Shown here: piece by piece, positions 10,674 to 21,944 of the stretch | Position numbering within the stretch: position 1 is the first letter of the stretch | Layout of the letters: every line of letters starts with the position of its first letter | From: Semisulcospira habei | Lineage: Eukaryota; Mollusca; Gastropoda; Semisulcospiridae | Length of the DNA: 64,000 nucleotides | Direction: 5' to 3' | Assembly (NCBI GenBank): GCA_036245525.1 | Contig: BTPG01000005.1 | Span: 128,975,299 to 129,039,298, forward strand | The notes under the pieces: model-generated | Databases searched by the model: none | What the model was told of the DNA's origin: nothing | What the model saw: the letters and a program-made list of their open reading frames with translations, nothing else | Translations under genes and position numbers: made by a program

Positions 10674-10899
10674 ATGAAAATATTGTTTGTAGCTATAATG
10701 AACTTGCTGTATTTTGCCTTCTCAGGGCAGAAATCTGTCAACCCCATTTTGTTTTCCACACCCCACCTCAGATCTCCCAGAGACTCCCAAACTGAACAGC
10801 ACCTCAGACCATTTGTTCACAATCATATTTGTACACTGTATGTCTGTCGGTCTGTGATTTTGAACCTTATTCCTTTTGCTATCAGTACCACAACCATTT

Positions 10900-10965
10900 T
10901 GTCACGATGACTGCTGCAGGAATCATCGTGACAAAAGCACTGCCCACACCCAAAGGGTTAAAGAC
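10900..10965. repeat. Partial TTAA hairpin repeat, family C-like
   Basis: TTGTCACGATGACTGCTGCAG and its inverse form a hairpin. The right end CCAAAGGGTTAA matches the end of the family C palindrome at 54947-55039. Confidence 0.55.
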
Positions 10966-11065
10966 TCTTAGTCATAAGGGCCAAATTTACAGACCATCAC
11001 ACACATTTCTACTGTAAATGAACACAGAATATAAGAAACACCAGGAATATATGGCCTGTGAAGTC

Positions 11066-11270
11066 AAAAGACAGAAAGTCCATATTTGTGAAAACAAGAT
11101 TTTCATTGTATACTGACAAGCAAAAGAAATGCGGCCTTTCTGGAATCATCTGAAAGTGAAACACTAAAGTGTTTCCGATGATTCCAAAAATGTCACATTT
11201 CCTTTGCTCCTAAATATATTACAATAAAAAATATCACTTTTCAGAACAATAATCGACTTTCTGTCTTTAA
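11066..11270. repeat. Foldback element with AAAGACAGAAAGTC ends
   Basis: The ends AAAAGACAGAAAGTC and GACTTTCTGTCTTTAA are inverted, and a central hairpin (GGAATCATC ... GATGATTCC) lies near 11140-11190. Non-coding. It abuts MITE B copy 2 at a shared TTAA. Confidence 0.65.
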
Positions 11271-11469
11271 CCCTTATCATTTGGAATACACCAGTGTATG
11301 AAATAAGTTTGACTAAAGTAGTTCTAGGCGCCAAGCTATTCTGGCACCAACCTTGAACTAAAGCCATTGGTCTATATCCTTATCTGTAAGTGCTATAATG
11401 TAGCTTGCAATGGCAGTGTACAAATTTGAAGCTTTTAGCCTAAGTATGATTCTGTATGATATAGGTTAA
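11267..11469. mobile_element. TTAA MITE, family B, copy 2
   Basis: Same ends as copy 1 (TTAACCCTTATCAT left, TATGATATAGGTTAA right). The left arm of the central hairpin has been lost, so it is no longer palindromic. Confidence 0.75.
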
Positions 11470-11563
11470 CCTTCACAGTCAAAGTCTTGACTTGACAGAG
11501 CAGAGGGTTGGAAAGAGGTGGGGGTCGCTGAGAAAAGAGAGACAAAAGAGAGTGGATACAAAC

Positions 11564-11662
11564 ATTTGTCAGTGGCCTGTCACAGAGTGGATAACCACAC
11601 AGGTATACAATGGCTCTCTCCTCCACAACATCTTCATAATGGCTCCTGCTGATCAGCTGGCA
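11564..11662 (-). CDS. RPAP2: RPAP2 homologue, coding exon 2 (first zinc pair)
   Basis: 99 bp, acceptor TTTTGTTTGCAG before 11662, donor GTTTGT after 11564, phase 0 at both ends. It encodes CQLISRSHYEDVVEERAIVY and then LCGYPLCDRPLTN. HYEDVVEER-x3-LCGYPLC is the diagnostic start of the Rtr1/RPAP2 domain, and the C-x4-C pair binds zinc with the Cys pair of exon 4. The donor was chosen because only this position keeps phase with exon 3. Confidence 0.93.
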
Positions 11663-12014
11663 CTGCAAACAAAACAACATGAGCATGAAGTTTTTCTCAT
11701 GGAGTTTTATGGGCACACTACAAATGGACCTTGGTTTGGATTGAAGATGTGTTGGGTAACACTGGTGTGACTGTTAACACTGTCAACAATGGGCATGACT
11801 GCTTTCAACAAACTGAACCCCGAGATTAAACTTCTTAAATCTGGGGGTTGTCTTCTGAAAACTGTGCACACACCAGTTCTAGAGATGGAACAACCTTGAA
11901 AGTTCATGGGCAGTGTGCTGCCATGTCATTTTTATCCCACCAACCACAAGTCAACCATATTGTGGACACTGCTTAACTTACAGTAAATAACACTTAAATA
12001 AATGAGATACATAC
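11663..12014 (-). other. RPAP2 intron 1
   Basis: GTATGT donor at 12014, TTTGCAG acceptor at 11663. No repeat or gene was recognised inside. Confidence 0.7.
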
Positions 12015-12179
12015 AGCCTCTTTCAAATATTCCTCAGTAACAGACGTTTCCAGCAGGCGGTTGACAATGTCAAAGGCTCTAGCTTCACACGACACTCTGT
12101 GTCGAATTTTCTCTTCCAACTCTGCTTTTCTGTAATCTTCAGTTTGCAGTCTCTTTTGTTCATTCCCTTGGCCTTCCAT
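12015..12179 (-). CDS. RPAP2: RPAP2 homologue, coding exon 1 (start of protein)
   Basis: The start is the ATG at 12179-12177 (MEGQGNEQKRLQ). The open frame continues upstream, but without an ATG. The 55 residues form a charged helix, with KAELEEKIRHRVSCEARAFD and then IVNRLLETSVTEEYL. This matches the N-terminal helix of RPAP2 proteins, where a similar helix precedes the zinc domain. It ends at a GTATGT donor in phase 0. The gene is transcribed leftwards, away from TMEM68. Confidence 0.88.
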
Positions 12180-12516
12180 CTTGTTATTCTTCTGTTGACT
12201 AAGTCTCACTGTTTCAATGTGCTGTCATTACTTTAAATTACTGAAAGTAAAACAAACAGACAGGTATATTTCATGTTATTTTGTAGATATTCAATAATAA
12301 TAATAATAATAACAATAAATAATAAATATAATCATGATAATTGATATATTGATACTAAATCACAATTGTAGACTGCAATTTTCCTGAAAAAAAGGCTCAA
12401 ACACTACAGCAGGATATATAGAGATAAAAACATACTCAACATGTAAACAACAAAAGCACTGCATGTAAACTAAAGATACACCAATGCACTGCCACACACA
12501 CACTTACACACATGCA
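12180..12516. other. Upstream region of RPAP2
   Basis: Probable 5' UTR/promoter. AT-rich, with an (AAT)n tract at about 12293-12330. No TATA box or other promoter element can be fixed with confidence. Confidence 0.45.
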
Positions 12517-12700
12517 TTAAACCATTCAGCCCTGACGCAGTACTGCAGGAGATGGGTTGACCATGATAATTACAGGCACCAAGCTAATCTGGCACTGCCC
12601 TTTAATTATCATGGTCAATCCATCTCCTGCAACAGGTGCATAGTCGTTAGATGATGCCTCCAAAATTTGGGAAATATGTGCGCCAGGCCGAATGCGTTAA
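12517..12700. mobile_element. TTAA MITE, family A, copy 3
   Basis: TTAAACCATTCAGCCC at the left, GCCGAATGCGTTAA at the right. The central hairpin arms are CCATGATAATT and AATTATCATGG. Part of the left core arm is deleted. It lies about 340 bp upstream of the RPAP2 start codon. Confidence 0.75.
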
Positions 12701-13411
12701 TTAATACACCACATAAAATATCTACATGTACTGGAGCACTGGAAAAGTAATCTACCACAAGGCTGTAGCAAAATTAATATTCAGTCAAAAGAGCTGGAAA
12801 ACAGGTGCATTTTTAAGTGTTTTGTTTAAAGACTGAAAGTAAGGGAGCCTGGATATATAGGAGGGGAGGGAATTCCAAACCCTTGGTGCCAGCTGTTATT
12901 GGAAGGATTAATTCTTACAAACGGTCTGCTTTACTCGTGGTACTGCTAAGAAGCTGAGCTGGAGCATAGATTTCTTGGGGGAATCATAAGATGAAACTTT
13001 GTAAGAGTGGAAGACAAGTCAGATATAAGGGTGCCATAAAAATGATGATTTAATTGCCACACTACACAGTTAAAACTTACATTAGAATTTTTTTTTTTTT
13101 TTTTTTTTTTGCTTTTGTACTTTCTTCCATTATTAGAAAAGTAGATTAGCAAAGTTCTGCGGGATACAAAATATGTTTTTCACTTTCTGAAGCAAAACTT
13201 GCACCACTGTCAATGAATCATTGTCATTGCCCTCACCACCATACATCAGGGGTCTTCTACCATTATTATTATGATTTTCTCTTTGTGTGTGGCGTAAATC
13301 AAGCATTTTATGGAGGCCATAAGCATTTTTGTGAGGTGTTTGCATACACGCACATCTCCGAAATGACACCCTATCTGCGTATGGGGCCAGTGACTGACAA
13401 TGACAGACTGC
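12701..13411. other. Intergenic sequence, no gene recognised
   Basis: Contains a homopolymer T run at about 13089-13112. Short open frames here look random. Confidence 0.5.
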
Positions 13412-13424
13412 TCAGTCACTTTCG

Positions 13425-13586
13425 AGGGGAGCTGGGTGGCTCGGTGGTAGATCGTTTGACTCTCGTCCAAAAGGTCGTGGGTTCAAACCCAGCTGGGGTC
13501 AAAATTTGTACAGACCTCTTTTCGGTGCCCCGTCTTTGAAACCACCTTCGTGCTGGATAAAAGACGTTAAACCCTAAACATTTTTT
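13425..13586 (+). mobile_element. tRNA-derived SINE with 13-bp target duplication
   Basis: Flanked by TCAGTCACTTTCG at 13412-13424 and 13587-13599. The A box lies around GGTGGCTCGGTGGTAG and the B box is GGTTCAAACCC. The tail includes GATAAAAGACGTTAAACCC and ends in a T/A run. The tRNA-like part is about 72 bp, but the fold is imperfect and a retroposon tail follows. Confidence 0.85.
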
Positions 13587-13709
13587 TCAGTCACTTTCGT
13601 GACTCGGATGGAGGTGGTGGTGGAGTTGGCAGTGTTGGGGGTGAAAAGACAGTAATTTTGCAGTCTGAACTGACACTAATGCTTTTCTTTTAACAAATAA
13701 CATCCGCCA

Positions 13710-13727
13710 CCCCCCCCCCCCCCCCCC
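13710..13727. repeat. Poly(C) tract
   Basis: Eighteen consecutive C residues. Such tracts are unstable, so its length may be an assembly approximation. Confidence 0.9.
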
Positions 13728-14063
13728 TTATATAGTAATCCTAATACGCATTCATTGGAGTAAGTGTATGGTGGTGGGTTTTTTCCCCGAAGTCGCACAT
13801 ATTTTCAAGGAAGTGGCTATTTGGACGGCAATTGTAAAGGGAAACTACTCCGCGAGTAATGTGACAGCACACGTGATTATGCACGGCAGGCGGTGTTGAC
13901 TCGCGAGCGTAGGGACATGATTTACAGTTTGTAAAAAAGTGTATCACATCGCACACTATCCGAAGCAATGGCCTGTTTTTTCGGCGGCCGTAAACACTTG
14001 AGCGACACAAGTCAGTCTGAATTTTTATGTCTAGTTCATGTGTGTTTCGAGGAAGTTTTGCTT

Positions 14064-14300
14064 TAAATTGCCGGTACTCCTCATCGTCAGGGGACCAAAC
14101 CGTGGAGAGGAAAATTTAGAAGGGTGTTGGAAATGGTCCTTGATTACGTAACCTCCGGGCCTGCCATTGACTGGACTAATACCCCATGGCCACCTGCGAG
14201 ACATGTGGCCTTCTGGAGTAGGCACATGCATAAATGTATGGAAAGCCTTGCAAACAGAAGACCAAACAATCAAGATATAGCCCTATATCCCGAACACTTA
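14064..14300 (+). pseudogene. Unknown coding-looking segment cut by the Polinton
   Basis: An open frame reads from about 14064 to the Polinton boundary, containing LDYVTSGPAIDWTNTPWPPA and HKCMESLANRRPNNQDIALY. If the Polinton and one CACTTA copy are removed, the frame runs two codons past the site and stops (TTA AAT TAA at 44290). Composition and the clean stop suggest a real protein segment, perhaps an exon or an older repeat. I do not recognise the family. Confidence 0.35.
14295..14300. repeat. Polinton target-site duplication, left
   Basis: CACTTA, identical to 44287-44292. A 6-bp duplication is standard for Polinton integrases. Confidence 0.9.
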
Positions 14301-14384
14301 AGAGAAAGTAAATATGGGAGAATTTCGACAATTTTTGTCGACTCCATAATTTCACGATTTTTGCTAACAAACTTCGTAATGGTC

Positions 14385-17061
14385 TTACTTACTTACGCCT
14401 GACACCCCTACCCGGGTATAGGCCGTCGACGAGAGACCTCCAGCAACTCCTGTCCTGTGCTTCTCCTTCGATTCTACTCCAGGTGGTTCCCAGTCTCTTG
14501 ATGTCTGCTTGGAGGTCTCGACGCCAGGAGTTTCTCGGCCTACCTCTTTTCCTCTTTCCCTGGGGGTTCCATGACAATGCCTGCCTAGTGATACTGGAAG
14601 CTGGCTTTCTCAGACTGTGACCGATCCATCCCCATCTTCTTCGCCCAATTTCATTCTCTGCTGTTATCTGCTCTGTTCTCTCCCAGAGTCTGATGTTGCT
14701 GATCTTCTCTGGCCAGTGGATTTTCAAAATTCTTCTAAGGCAACTGTTCATGAAGGTCTGTACTCTGTTGACTGTGGTTTTTGTCAATCTCCAAGTCTCT
14801 GCTCCATATAGGAGAACTGCTTTTACATTGGAGTTGAAAATCCGGACTTTGGTGTGTTGTGACAGCTCTCTGGAACTCCACACTTTTTTCAACTGGAGAA
14901 AGGCTGCTCTGGCTTTACCGATTCATGCTCTGACATCTGCATCAGTGCCGCCTTTTTTGTCTATGATGCTCCCGAGATAGGTGAAGGACTCCACCTCCTC
15001 CAACGGGGTGCCAGCAAGCAAGACTGGTTCTTCTCTGGTTGCGTTCAGCCTCATTGTCTTTGTTTTCTGTTTGTGAATGGTGAGGCCTACTTGGGACGAG
15101 ATGTCAGCAAGCCTTGTGGTCTTGTCCTGCATTTGTTGATGAGTGTGGGACAGTAATGCCAAGTCGTCTGCAAAATCGAGGTCGTCAAGCTGTGTCCACA
15201 GTGTCCACTGTATTCCACTTCGTCTGTGCTCTGTGGTCATCTTCATGACCCAGTCTATGGCCAGTAGGAAGAGGAACGGAGACAGCAGACACCCCTGCCT
15301 GACACCAGTTCTGACCTGGAGCTCCCTGGTGAACTGCCCTTCGTGGATCACGCGACATGTCATGCCATCGTAGCTGCTCTTGATCAGGCGGACGAGCTTT
15401 GTGGGTACACCGTAGTGTCGTAGGAGTTTCCACAGAGTCTCTCGGTCCACGCTGTCAAATGCTTTCTCATAATCCACAAAGTTGACGTACAGCGGGGAGC
15501 TCCACTCCAGAGACTGTTCCACGATGATGCGGAGAGTGGCGATCTGGTCTGTACATGATTGGTTCTTCCTGAATCCTGCTTGCTGGTCTCTCAGGTGGGG
15601 GTCAACGGAGCTCTTCATTCTCTCTAGGATGATCCTGTTGAAGACCTTTCCTGGTACTGACAGCAAGGTGATTCCTCTGTAGTTGGAACACTTGCTGAGG
15701 TCACCTTTCTTGGGAAGCTTGATTAGGTACCCCTTCTTCCAGTCAGCCGGCATCACCTCCTCTTCCCAGATCTTTCCAAACAGTGGGTACAGCATCTCCA
15801 CTGTTGTCTCTAGGTCTGCTTTCAGAGACTCCGCTGGGATGCCATCTGGTCCTGCTGCTTTGCCGTTCTTCAAAAATGCCACTGCTCTTCTGATCTCTTC
15901 CCGGCTGGGTCTGTCACAGCTGATGGGTAGGTCAGTCTCTGCCGGCTGGATGTCTGGGGGGTCGGGTGGGCTAGGTCTGTTCAGTAGCTCTTCAAAATAC
16001 TCGGCCCATCTGTCGAGTTGGTCTGCTCTGTCTGCAATAGGCTTGCCTTCTTTGTCTTTTACTGGTCTTTCTGTATGGCCATACTTGCCCGACAATCTTC
16101 TGGTAATGTCGTAGAGCTGTTTCATGTTGCCGCTGCCTGCTGCCTTTTCTGCCTCTGCTGCCAGGCTGTCTGTGTAGGCCCTCTTGTCTGCCCTGATACT
16201 CCTCTTCACCTCACGGTTGGCTTCCGAGTATTCCTCCTGTGCCCTTACTTTGGCTGCTCTCGTGCGACTGTTGTTGACAACTGCTTTCTTTTGCTTCCTC
16301 ACTTCTATCTTCTTCAAGGTCTGTGCCGACAGCCAGTCCTTGTGATGGTGTTTCCTGAACCCTACAGTGTCTTTGCAGGTTGAGTTCAGCGCCTCTCTAA
16401 CTGCCTTCCACTGCTGCTCTGTGGTGACCGCCTCCTCTTCATTTACTAGCTCCTGTAGCGCTTGAAACTGGTTGGACAGCACCAGTTTGAACTCTTCTCT
16501 AACTCCAGTTTCTCTCAGGAGGCCTACATTATAGCGCTGTCTTCTTCTGGTCTCTGTGCGGCTTTTCTTTCGCTTGAGCTTCATTCTTAAGGTAAGTAGA
16601 TGGTGGTCTGAGGTGACATCTGCTCCCCTCCTCACTCGAACATCTTGAAGGGATCTTCTAAATTTCTTGCTAATGCAGATATGGTCTATTTGGTTCTCTG
16701 TTGTATGGTCAGGTGAGACCCAAGTTGCTTTGTGTATTCTTCTGTGTGGGAAGATGCTGCCTCCAATGACAAGTCGGTTTAGAGCACAAAAGTCTACAAA
16801 CCTCTCCCCGTTCTCACTCATCTCCGAGCCTAGTCCCTGTCTCCCCATCACCTCTTCGTATCCGGTGTTGTCCTCCCCTATTTTGGCATTAAAATCGCCC
16901 ATGACGATGGAGATGTCTCGCTCCGCACATTTGTCCACGGCACTCTGGAGTCGGTCGTAGAACTCTTGTTTCTCTTCCTCGTCACTGTCATTAGTGGGCG
17001 CATAACACTGGATGACGTTCAGCTTGAGCTTTTTCTTGGTTCTAAAGGCTGCTGTGATAAT
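14385..17061 (-). mobile_element. RTE-like LINE B inside Polinton repeat
   Basis: Flanked by the 12-bp duplication TTCGTAATGGTC (14373-14384 and 17062-17073). The 3' end on the left has a (TAAG)n tail, seen as CTTACTTACTTAC. It is 5'-truncated within the endonuclease. A near-identical but shorter copy is LINE D at 57003. Confidence 0.92.
14389..17059 (-). pseudogene. LINE B endonuclease-reverse transcriptase
   Basis: The frame is open from the truncation point through CYAPTND, VMGDFNAKIGED and SDHHLLTL (endonuclease). The RT follows, with GKAAGPDGIPAE, VDYEKAFDSVDR, GVRQGCLLSPFLF and the catalytic FADD. It then continues to KRGRPRNSWRRDLQ near the 3' end. The only interruption I see is TGA at 14923-14921, where LINE D has CGA (Arg), a single CpG-type change. 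It is the best-preserved LINE of the window, but it lacks the N-terminal part of the endonuclease. Confidence 0.88.
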
Positions 17062-17422
17062 TTCGTAATGGTCACACTGCTCATTTTTTCCAGAAATGTT
17101 AGTATTAAAACAGATGAGTGGAATTCGACAATTTTTTTTTTACTCCATAATTTTAAGATTTTTGCTAACAAAATTCGTAATGATCGCGCCACCCATATTT
17201 CCAAAAATGATAGTATTAAAACAGTGCCCCGGGCTTGCCTAACATACCGGCCGCTACTGCATTATTATTTTAACAATCACCATTTTATGTACCTCCCCGC
17301 TTAGTAATACCAACAGGGGGTTAACACCTGAGTTAATTAATATATCGATTATATAAGTGTGTGCATTCTGAAATGTATATTTATATTTAACATGTTTAAT
17401 TATAGTTTCAAAAATTAATAAA

Positions 17423-18260
17423 ATGAACCAAGACGAATTACTTCTTTTAAACAATATCAATGCTGTAGAAAACAAAGACTTAGACTCTAAAAAACAGCGG
17501 CTTCTCTCTGTAATTGTTTCTGGAAAATCAAAAGCTTATCTTGGAAAACAATACATGACAGAAGACATAGAATCCCTCACGGCTGAGGAGTTAATTAAAC
17601 TACATTCTAAATATGAAAATCACATCGCTTCACTAATGACTAGGGATTTAAGTCGATCTCTTGTCTGTTTATACACAAAAGCAGTAAGTCACTTTCTACC
17701 AGTAGACACTGACAGTCTATCACACGACCTTGAAAGCAACCCTATTGTTTCAAGCTCAACTGGCAAATTAGCATGCGTCATGTTTTACAAGTTTGGGAAT
17801 TACCTTGCACCTGTGGTAACCTTGCTCGTTACTGGGAGTCATATTGATTTTTCGAAAATAAATTTACTGCAGAAGAAAATGGACGAGACCCAGACGACTC
17901 CACAGCAGAACCCTGTTTTCACACAGGTTCAAACGGTGACTAAGACTAAAAGTCCAGGAAGGGTAGAGGCTGGAAAAAGATTAGCCAAATATAACAGACA
18001 AAAAAAATTACAGCTACAGGCACAAACAGAAAAGGCTCATGTAACTGACCCACTGTCAGCACCGTCAGGACCAATGACAATACCAACACCGTCAGGACCA
18101 TCAGAGCCAACACCATCAGGACAATTACACCCACATCAAAGTGTAAGACTAACAACTGAGTCTAAACCCGAAACAGCAAAATATTATAGTTGCCGGATTT
18201 GTTGTCGGATTTGGTTACGTAAGTTACACGCTATGGAAAAAATACAAACCGCACACTTGA
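17423..18260 (+). pseudogene. Polinton-associated protein 1, frameshifted
   Basis: Starts ATGAACCAAG after TTAATAAA. An N-terminal charged region and a hydrophobic stretch (APVVTLLVTG) come first. A basic block GRVEAGKRLAKYNRQKK follows (about residues 178-194), then a Pro/Ser/Thr-rich linker. The frame that follows encodes no sensible end and stops at 18337. In the neighbouring frame a membrane segment (AGFVVGFGYVSYTLWKKY) ends at TGA 18258, so a one-base shift near 18178 is likely. I do not know its role; its position next to the integrase suggests a structural or membrane protein of the Polinton. Confidence 0.6.
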
Positions 18261-18391
18261 ACAGTGTCATAAAAATCAGACACTCCAAAAACAAAACCAG
18301 AAGTTGCCACACTACCAGTAGCATCCAAAGCCGTTGACCCATTTGTTATGCAGTGATTAATTTTTTATTTTAATTTTTATTGTATTAGAAA

Positions 18392-18622
18392 ATGAGCGAC
18401 TCAAAGAATTTAATGAACCTTGTGTATTACTCTGCCGTAATAAGCGGAATAGCAGTAGCTTACTCTATGCTGGGAAAAAGTCTACTCAAAATAAAATCGG
18501 CAGACTTGAGTAGATTAGACTTTGAAGACAGTGCTAAGCTAATTGTAGTTGTTACAGCGTCAATTGCGACAAAAGACTTTCTTGTCAAGCAAGGAATTAT
18601 TCCAGAAAATGTTTCTATGTAA
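18392..18622 (+). CDS. Small Polinton-associated membrane protein
   Basis: 76 residues with an N-terminal hydrophobic helix (YYSAVISGIAVAYSMLG), then KSADLSRLDFEDSAKLIVVV and a second hydrophobic stretch. It is intact. It lies in a tight run of same-strand genes, 11 bp before the next. The function is unknown. I think proteins of this type recur beside Polinton integrases, but that needs a search. Confidence 0.6.
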   Translation: MSDSKNLMNLVYYSAVISGIAVAYSMLGKSLLKIKSADLSRLDFEDSAKLIVVVTASIATKDFLVKQGIIPENVSM

Positions 18623-18633
18623 ATAAAATAAGT

Positions 18634-19064
18634 ATGGCGACTATAGATATAATGATTGGAGGGGCAGTTGTTAATGCATTGGCTTTTAGTGGATCAAATT
18701 ATCTTTTTTCAAAAATGGGTAGAGAGGAATCAGCAGAAGAAATGAAACGACACAATGAAACGTCTGAAAAATTAGCACAAGCTCAGCAGGATTACGAAAA
18801 GAATAGAATAGAGAAACTTGATTTCATTAATGAAAAACTCAGACTAGAAGGTCACGCACAGCATACGTTTCTAATACAGACGACGCAATTCGTGAGAATT
18901 TTCTTGTCACGGGTAATATGACCATTCCAAAACCGAAACTAACTGACTATTACACACCAAGCACACAACAAAGAAACGGAGAAATAATCTTTGTTCTAGT
19001 GGGAATGACATTTGTATATTTTACGGGACTTTATATTGCTAGAAAAAATGAACGTCGAAAATAA
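18634..19064 (+). pseudogene. Polinton-associated coiled-coil/membrane protein, frameshifted
   Basis: Begins MATIDIMIGGAVVNALAFSG, a glycine-rich hydrophobic start, then a charged helix (EMKRHNETSEKLAQAQQDYE, EKLDFINEKLRLEGHA). The frame breaks near 18870. In the next frame it continues to a membrane segment (FVLVGMTFVYFTGLYIARK) and stops at 19064, overlapping the integrase start by 17 bp. The product would be about 143 residues. The function is unknown. Confidence 0.6.
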
Positions 19065-19434
19065 ACTATCGAAAATATATTACTCTCCAATTGGGTACTG
19101 GAAAAGTAACACCGCTATTCAGAAATTACATGTGGCCGTAGGCGGAGATGTAACACTCAATCAAATAAAACAATGGTTACAAAGACAAGCAATTTGGCAA
19201 ATATATCTCCCAGCGCCAAGAAAAATAACACGTCCTCATTTTGAAAACACTACACCAAATGACACACAAATGGATTTATTGATTGATTGTACATTGCTTA
19301 ACCGTTAACGTCCCGACAGCAACAAGGCTTTCTCAGGACGTGCCTGCACTGCTTGTGAAAAAAAAAACAACAGTATATTGAATGTATGTCACCAGCCGGT
19401 CCACTACGTTAAATAAACCTACAACATGGGGCCT

Positions 19435-20554
19435 CATCATCATCATCATCAGTCCCTTGCCCGAACTGGGCGTTGGGGGGACTGAAAGGCAGCAGCAACA
19501 GACAGTGCTCTCCACTGAGTTCTATTTTGGGCGGTGGCAAGCAAGTCTGGCATCTCGAGTTCGGTCCATTCTTTTATGTTTGCGACCCAACTCTTTCTCT
19601 GACGACCTCGCCGACGACTTCCTTCGAGAGTGCCTTGGAGGATAGTCTTGGACAAGGTGTTGTGTCGGGTCACGTGGCCAAACCAAGCAAGCTTGCGCCG
19701 TTTCACGGTTGCCAGAAGGGGTTCATGTGGGCCCACCAGGGAAGTGACGATGCTCCGTACATATTCGTTGGTCTTGTGCTCGCGGTACGAGATGCGGAGC
19801 AACTTCCTCAGGCACTTGTTCTCAAAGGCCTGGATTTTCTTTTCTGAGTCTGCAAGCAGTGTCCAAGTCTCACAGCCGTAGAGTAGAATAGACACTACGA
19901 GGGACTTGTAAAGCCTGTACTTGATGGTGAAGCTGATGGAGTTACTTCGCCATATCCTGTCCAGCCTGGCCATTGCGGATGTTGCTGTACCTATCCTGAT
20001 ACGGATCTCTGCTATGCAACTACCGTCTTTGGACAGGGTGGCTCCCAAGTACTTGAAGCTATTGACCTCTTCTAGCTTCTGGCCGTTCATGTGAATGTTG
20101 CTGCTGCTGTCGCTTGTGGTGTTGATCATCACTTTGCTTTTATCCGTACTGATCTCCATGCCATAAGACCCTGCGCTACTTGAAAGTTTGTCTGTCAGGT
20201 TTTGGAGCTCACTATTGCTGCCTGCCATGAGGTCAATGTCGTCTGCGAATCGAAGATTGCACAGGGATCTGCCACCAATAGAGATTGAAGTATGGTGGTC
20301 GTGGAGGGTTTCCTGCATGATCTTCTCCAGGAATATGTTGAAAAGGACAGGAGAGAGCAGGCATCCTTGACGGACACCGATCGTCGTCCTGAAGAACTCG
20401 CCTGACTGATTGTTAAGTAGAACCGCGCTGCAGGCGTTCTTGTAAAGCGCTTCTATCATTTGGATCAGTCCCTCCTCTATGTTGAACGATCTCATGACTT
20501 GCCAGAGTCCGTCGTGCCAGACGCGATCAAATGCTTTCCTGAAATCAATGAAGT
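19435..20554 (-). mobile_element. RTE-like LINE C, 5'-truncated, nested in retroposon T
   Basis: Flanked by TGGGGCCT at 19427-19434 and 20555-20562. The 3' end at left has a (ATG)n tail, seen as CATCATCATCAT. Truncated inside the RT domain. Confidence 0.88.
19449..20554 (-). pseudogene. LINE C reverse transcriptase fragment
   Basis: Open from FIDFRKAFDRVWHDGLW at the truncation point through GVRQGCLLSPVLFNIFLEK, the catalytic FADD (LRFADDIDLMAG) and LYGCETWTLL to WFGHVTRHN and GSRRRGRQRKSWV near the end. There is no internal stop, but endonuclease and the N-terminal half of RT are missing. It resembles LINE A more than LINE B in these motifs. Confidence 0.85.
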
Positions 20555-20836
20555 TGGGGCCTAAATAAAGCTAAAACCATTTGGCAACACACATCCAATA
20601 TCAAGAGCTACAGGCAGTGCAGACAGTAGGAAGAGTTTTAAAAAGGCAAATACAGATGAATGGACCTCGGGTAGACAGAAACACATGCCCCAGAATAGAA
20701 AGGAAAACCCACCCTGTGGGGCTGACCAGGGTGACCCTGGGAACTAAAAAGTACCTAACCCCACCCAAGTCCCCCAGGGCAGACCCGGGTGGGGACAAAT
20801 GGATTTATTGTTCTTACCCCATGACATAATAAGAAA

Positions 20837-21216
20837 TTGATTGATTGTACATTGCTTAACGTCCCGACAGCAACAAGGCTTTCTCAGGACGTGCCTGCAC
20901 TGCTTGTGAAAAAAAAATAAACAGAACATTGAATGTATGTCACCAGCCGGTCAAATACATTAAATAAACCTAACACATGGGGCCTAAATAAAGCTAAGAC
21001 CATTTAGCAACACACATCCAATATCAAGAGCTACAGGCAGTGCAGACAGTACTGAGTTTTAAAAAGGCAAATACAGGTGAATGGACAAAGGGTAGACAGA
21101 AACGCATGCCCCAGAATAGAGAGAAAAACCCACCCTGTGGGGCTGACCAGGGTGACCCTGGGAACTAAAAAATACCTAACCCCACCCAAGTCCCCCAGGG
21201 CAGACCCGGGTGGGGA
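20837..21216 (-). mobile_element. Short retroposon T, copy 3
   Basis: Target duplication GACATAATAAGAAA (20823-20836 and 21217-21230). Same ends as copy 1. It interrupts the integrase core. Confidence 0.92.
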
Positions 21217-21380
21217 GACATAATAAGAAAGAAACGACACAAATATGCACTAACTGTAGTTGATATTGCTTCAAGGTATAAGGACACCGAACCCATATCT
21301 GACAAAACTGCTACCACAGTTGCTACAGCATTAACAAAAATATATAGTCGAGGTCCTCTGAAATACCCCAGGCTCGTACA

Positions 21381-21765
21381 TTGATTGATTGTACATTGCT
21401 TAACGTCCCGACAGCAACAAGGCTTTCTCAGGACGTGCCTGCACTGCTTGTGAAAAAAAACAACTAAACAGAACATTGAATGTATGTCGCCAGCCGGTCC
21501 CATACGTTAAATAAACCTATGACATGGGGCCTAAATAAAGCTAAGACCATTTAGCAACACACATCCAATATCAAGAGCTACAGGCAGCGCAGACAGTAGG
21601 GAGGGTTTAAAAAAGGCAAATACAGGTGAATGGACCAAAAGTAGACAGAAACACATGCCCCAGAATCGGAAAGGAAACCCACCCTGTGGGGCTGACCAGG
21701 GTGACCCTGAGAACTAAAAAGTACCTAACCCCACCCAAGTCCCCCAGGGTAGACCCGGGTGGGGG
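21381..21765 (-). mobile_element. Short retroposon T, copy 4
   Basis: Target duplication CCCAGGCTCRTACA with one mismatch (21367-21380 and 21766-21779). It interrupts the integrase just before the second catalytic Asp. Confidence 0.92.
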
Positions 21766-21944
21766 CCCAGGCTCATACAGGTTGATGACGGATCTGAATT
21801 TAAGGGCGCAGTTAATCAGTTATTTGCGAAGCATGGCGTACTGGTTAGACGCGGCATTCCAGGTGTACACAGATCACAGGCAATAGTAGAGAACTTCAAC
21901 AAGCAATTATCAGAAAGACTTTTCAGCTACCAGTATTCTAAGGA

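Larger units (their letters stand above)
14301..17356. repeat. Polinton left terminal inverted repeat (split by LINE B)
   Basis: Made of 14301-14384 plus about 17074-17356. It matches the inverse of 43921-44286 closely to the end of ATATCGATTAT. The repeat contains an internal duplication of about 120 bp (CGATTTTTGCTAACAAA ... TCGTAATG twice). Confidence 0.88.
19282..20794 (-). mobile_element. Short retroposon T, copy 2, itself holding LINE C
   Basis: Target duplication ACAAATGGATTTATTG at 19266-19281 and 20795-20810. The element is split at 19434/20555 by LINE C. Without the LINE it is about 390 bp, like the other copies. Confidence 0.9.

Noticed and set aside
13434..13505. Possible tRNA gene
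   Set aside because: A and B boxes are present, but the arms pair poorly. A retroposon body and tail follow and a 13-bp target duplication surrounds the unit, so it is a tRNA-derived SINE.
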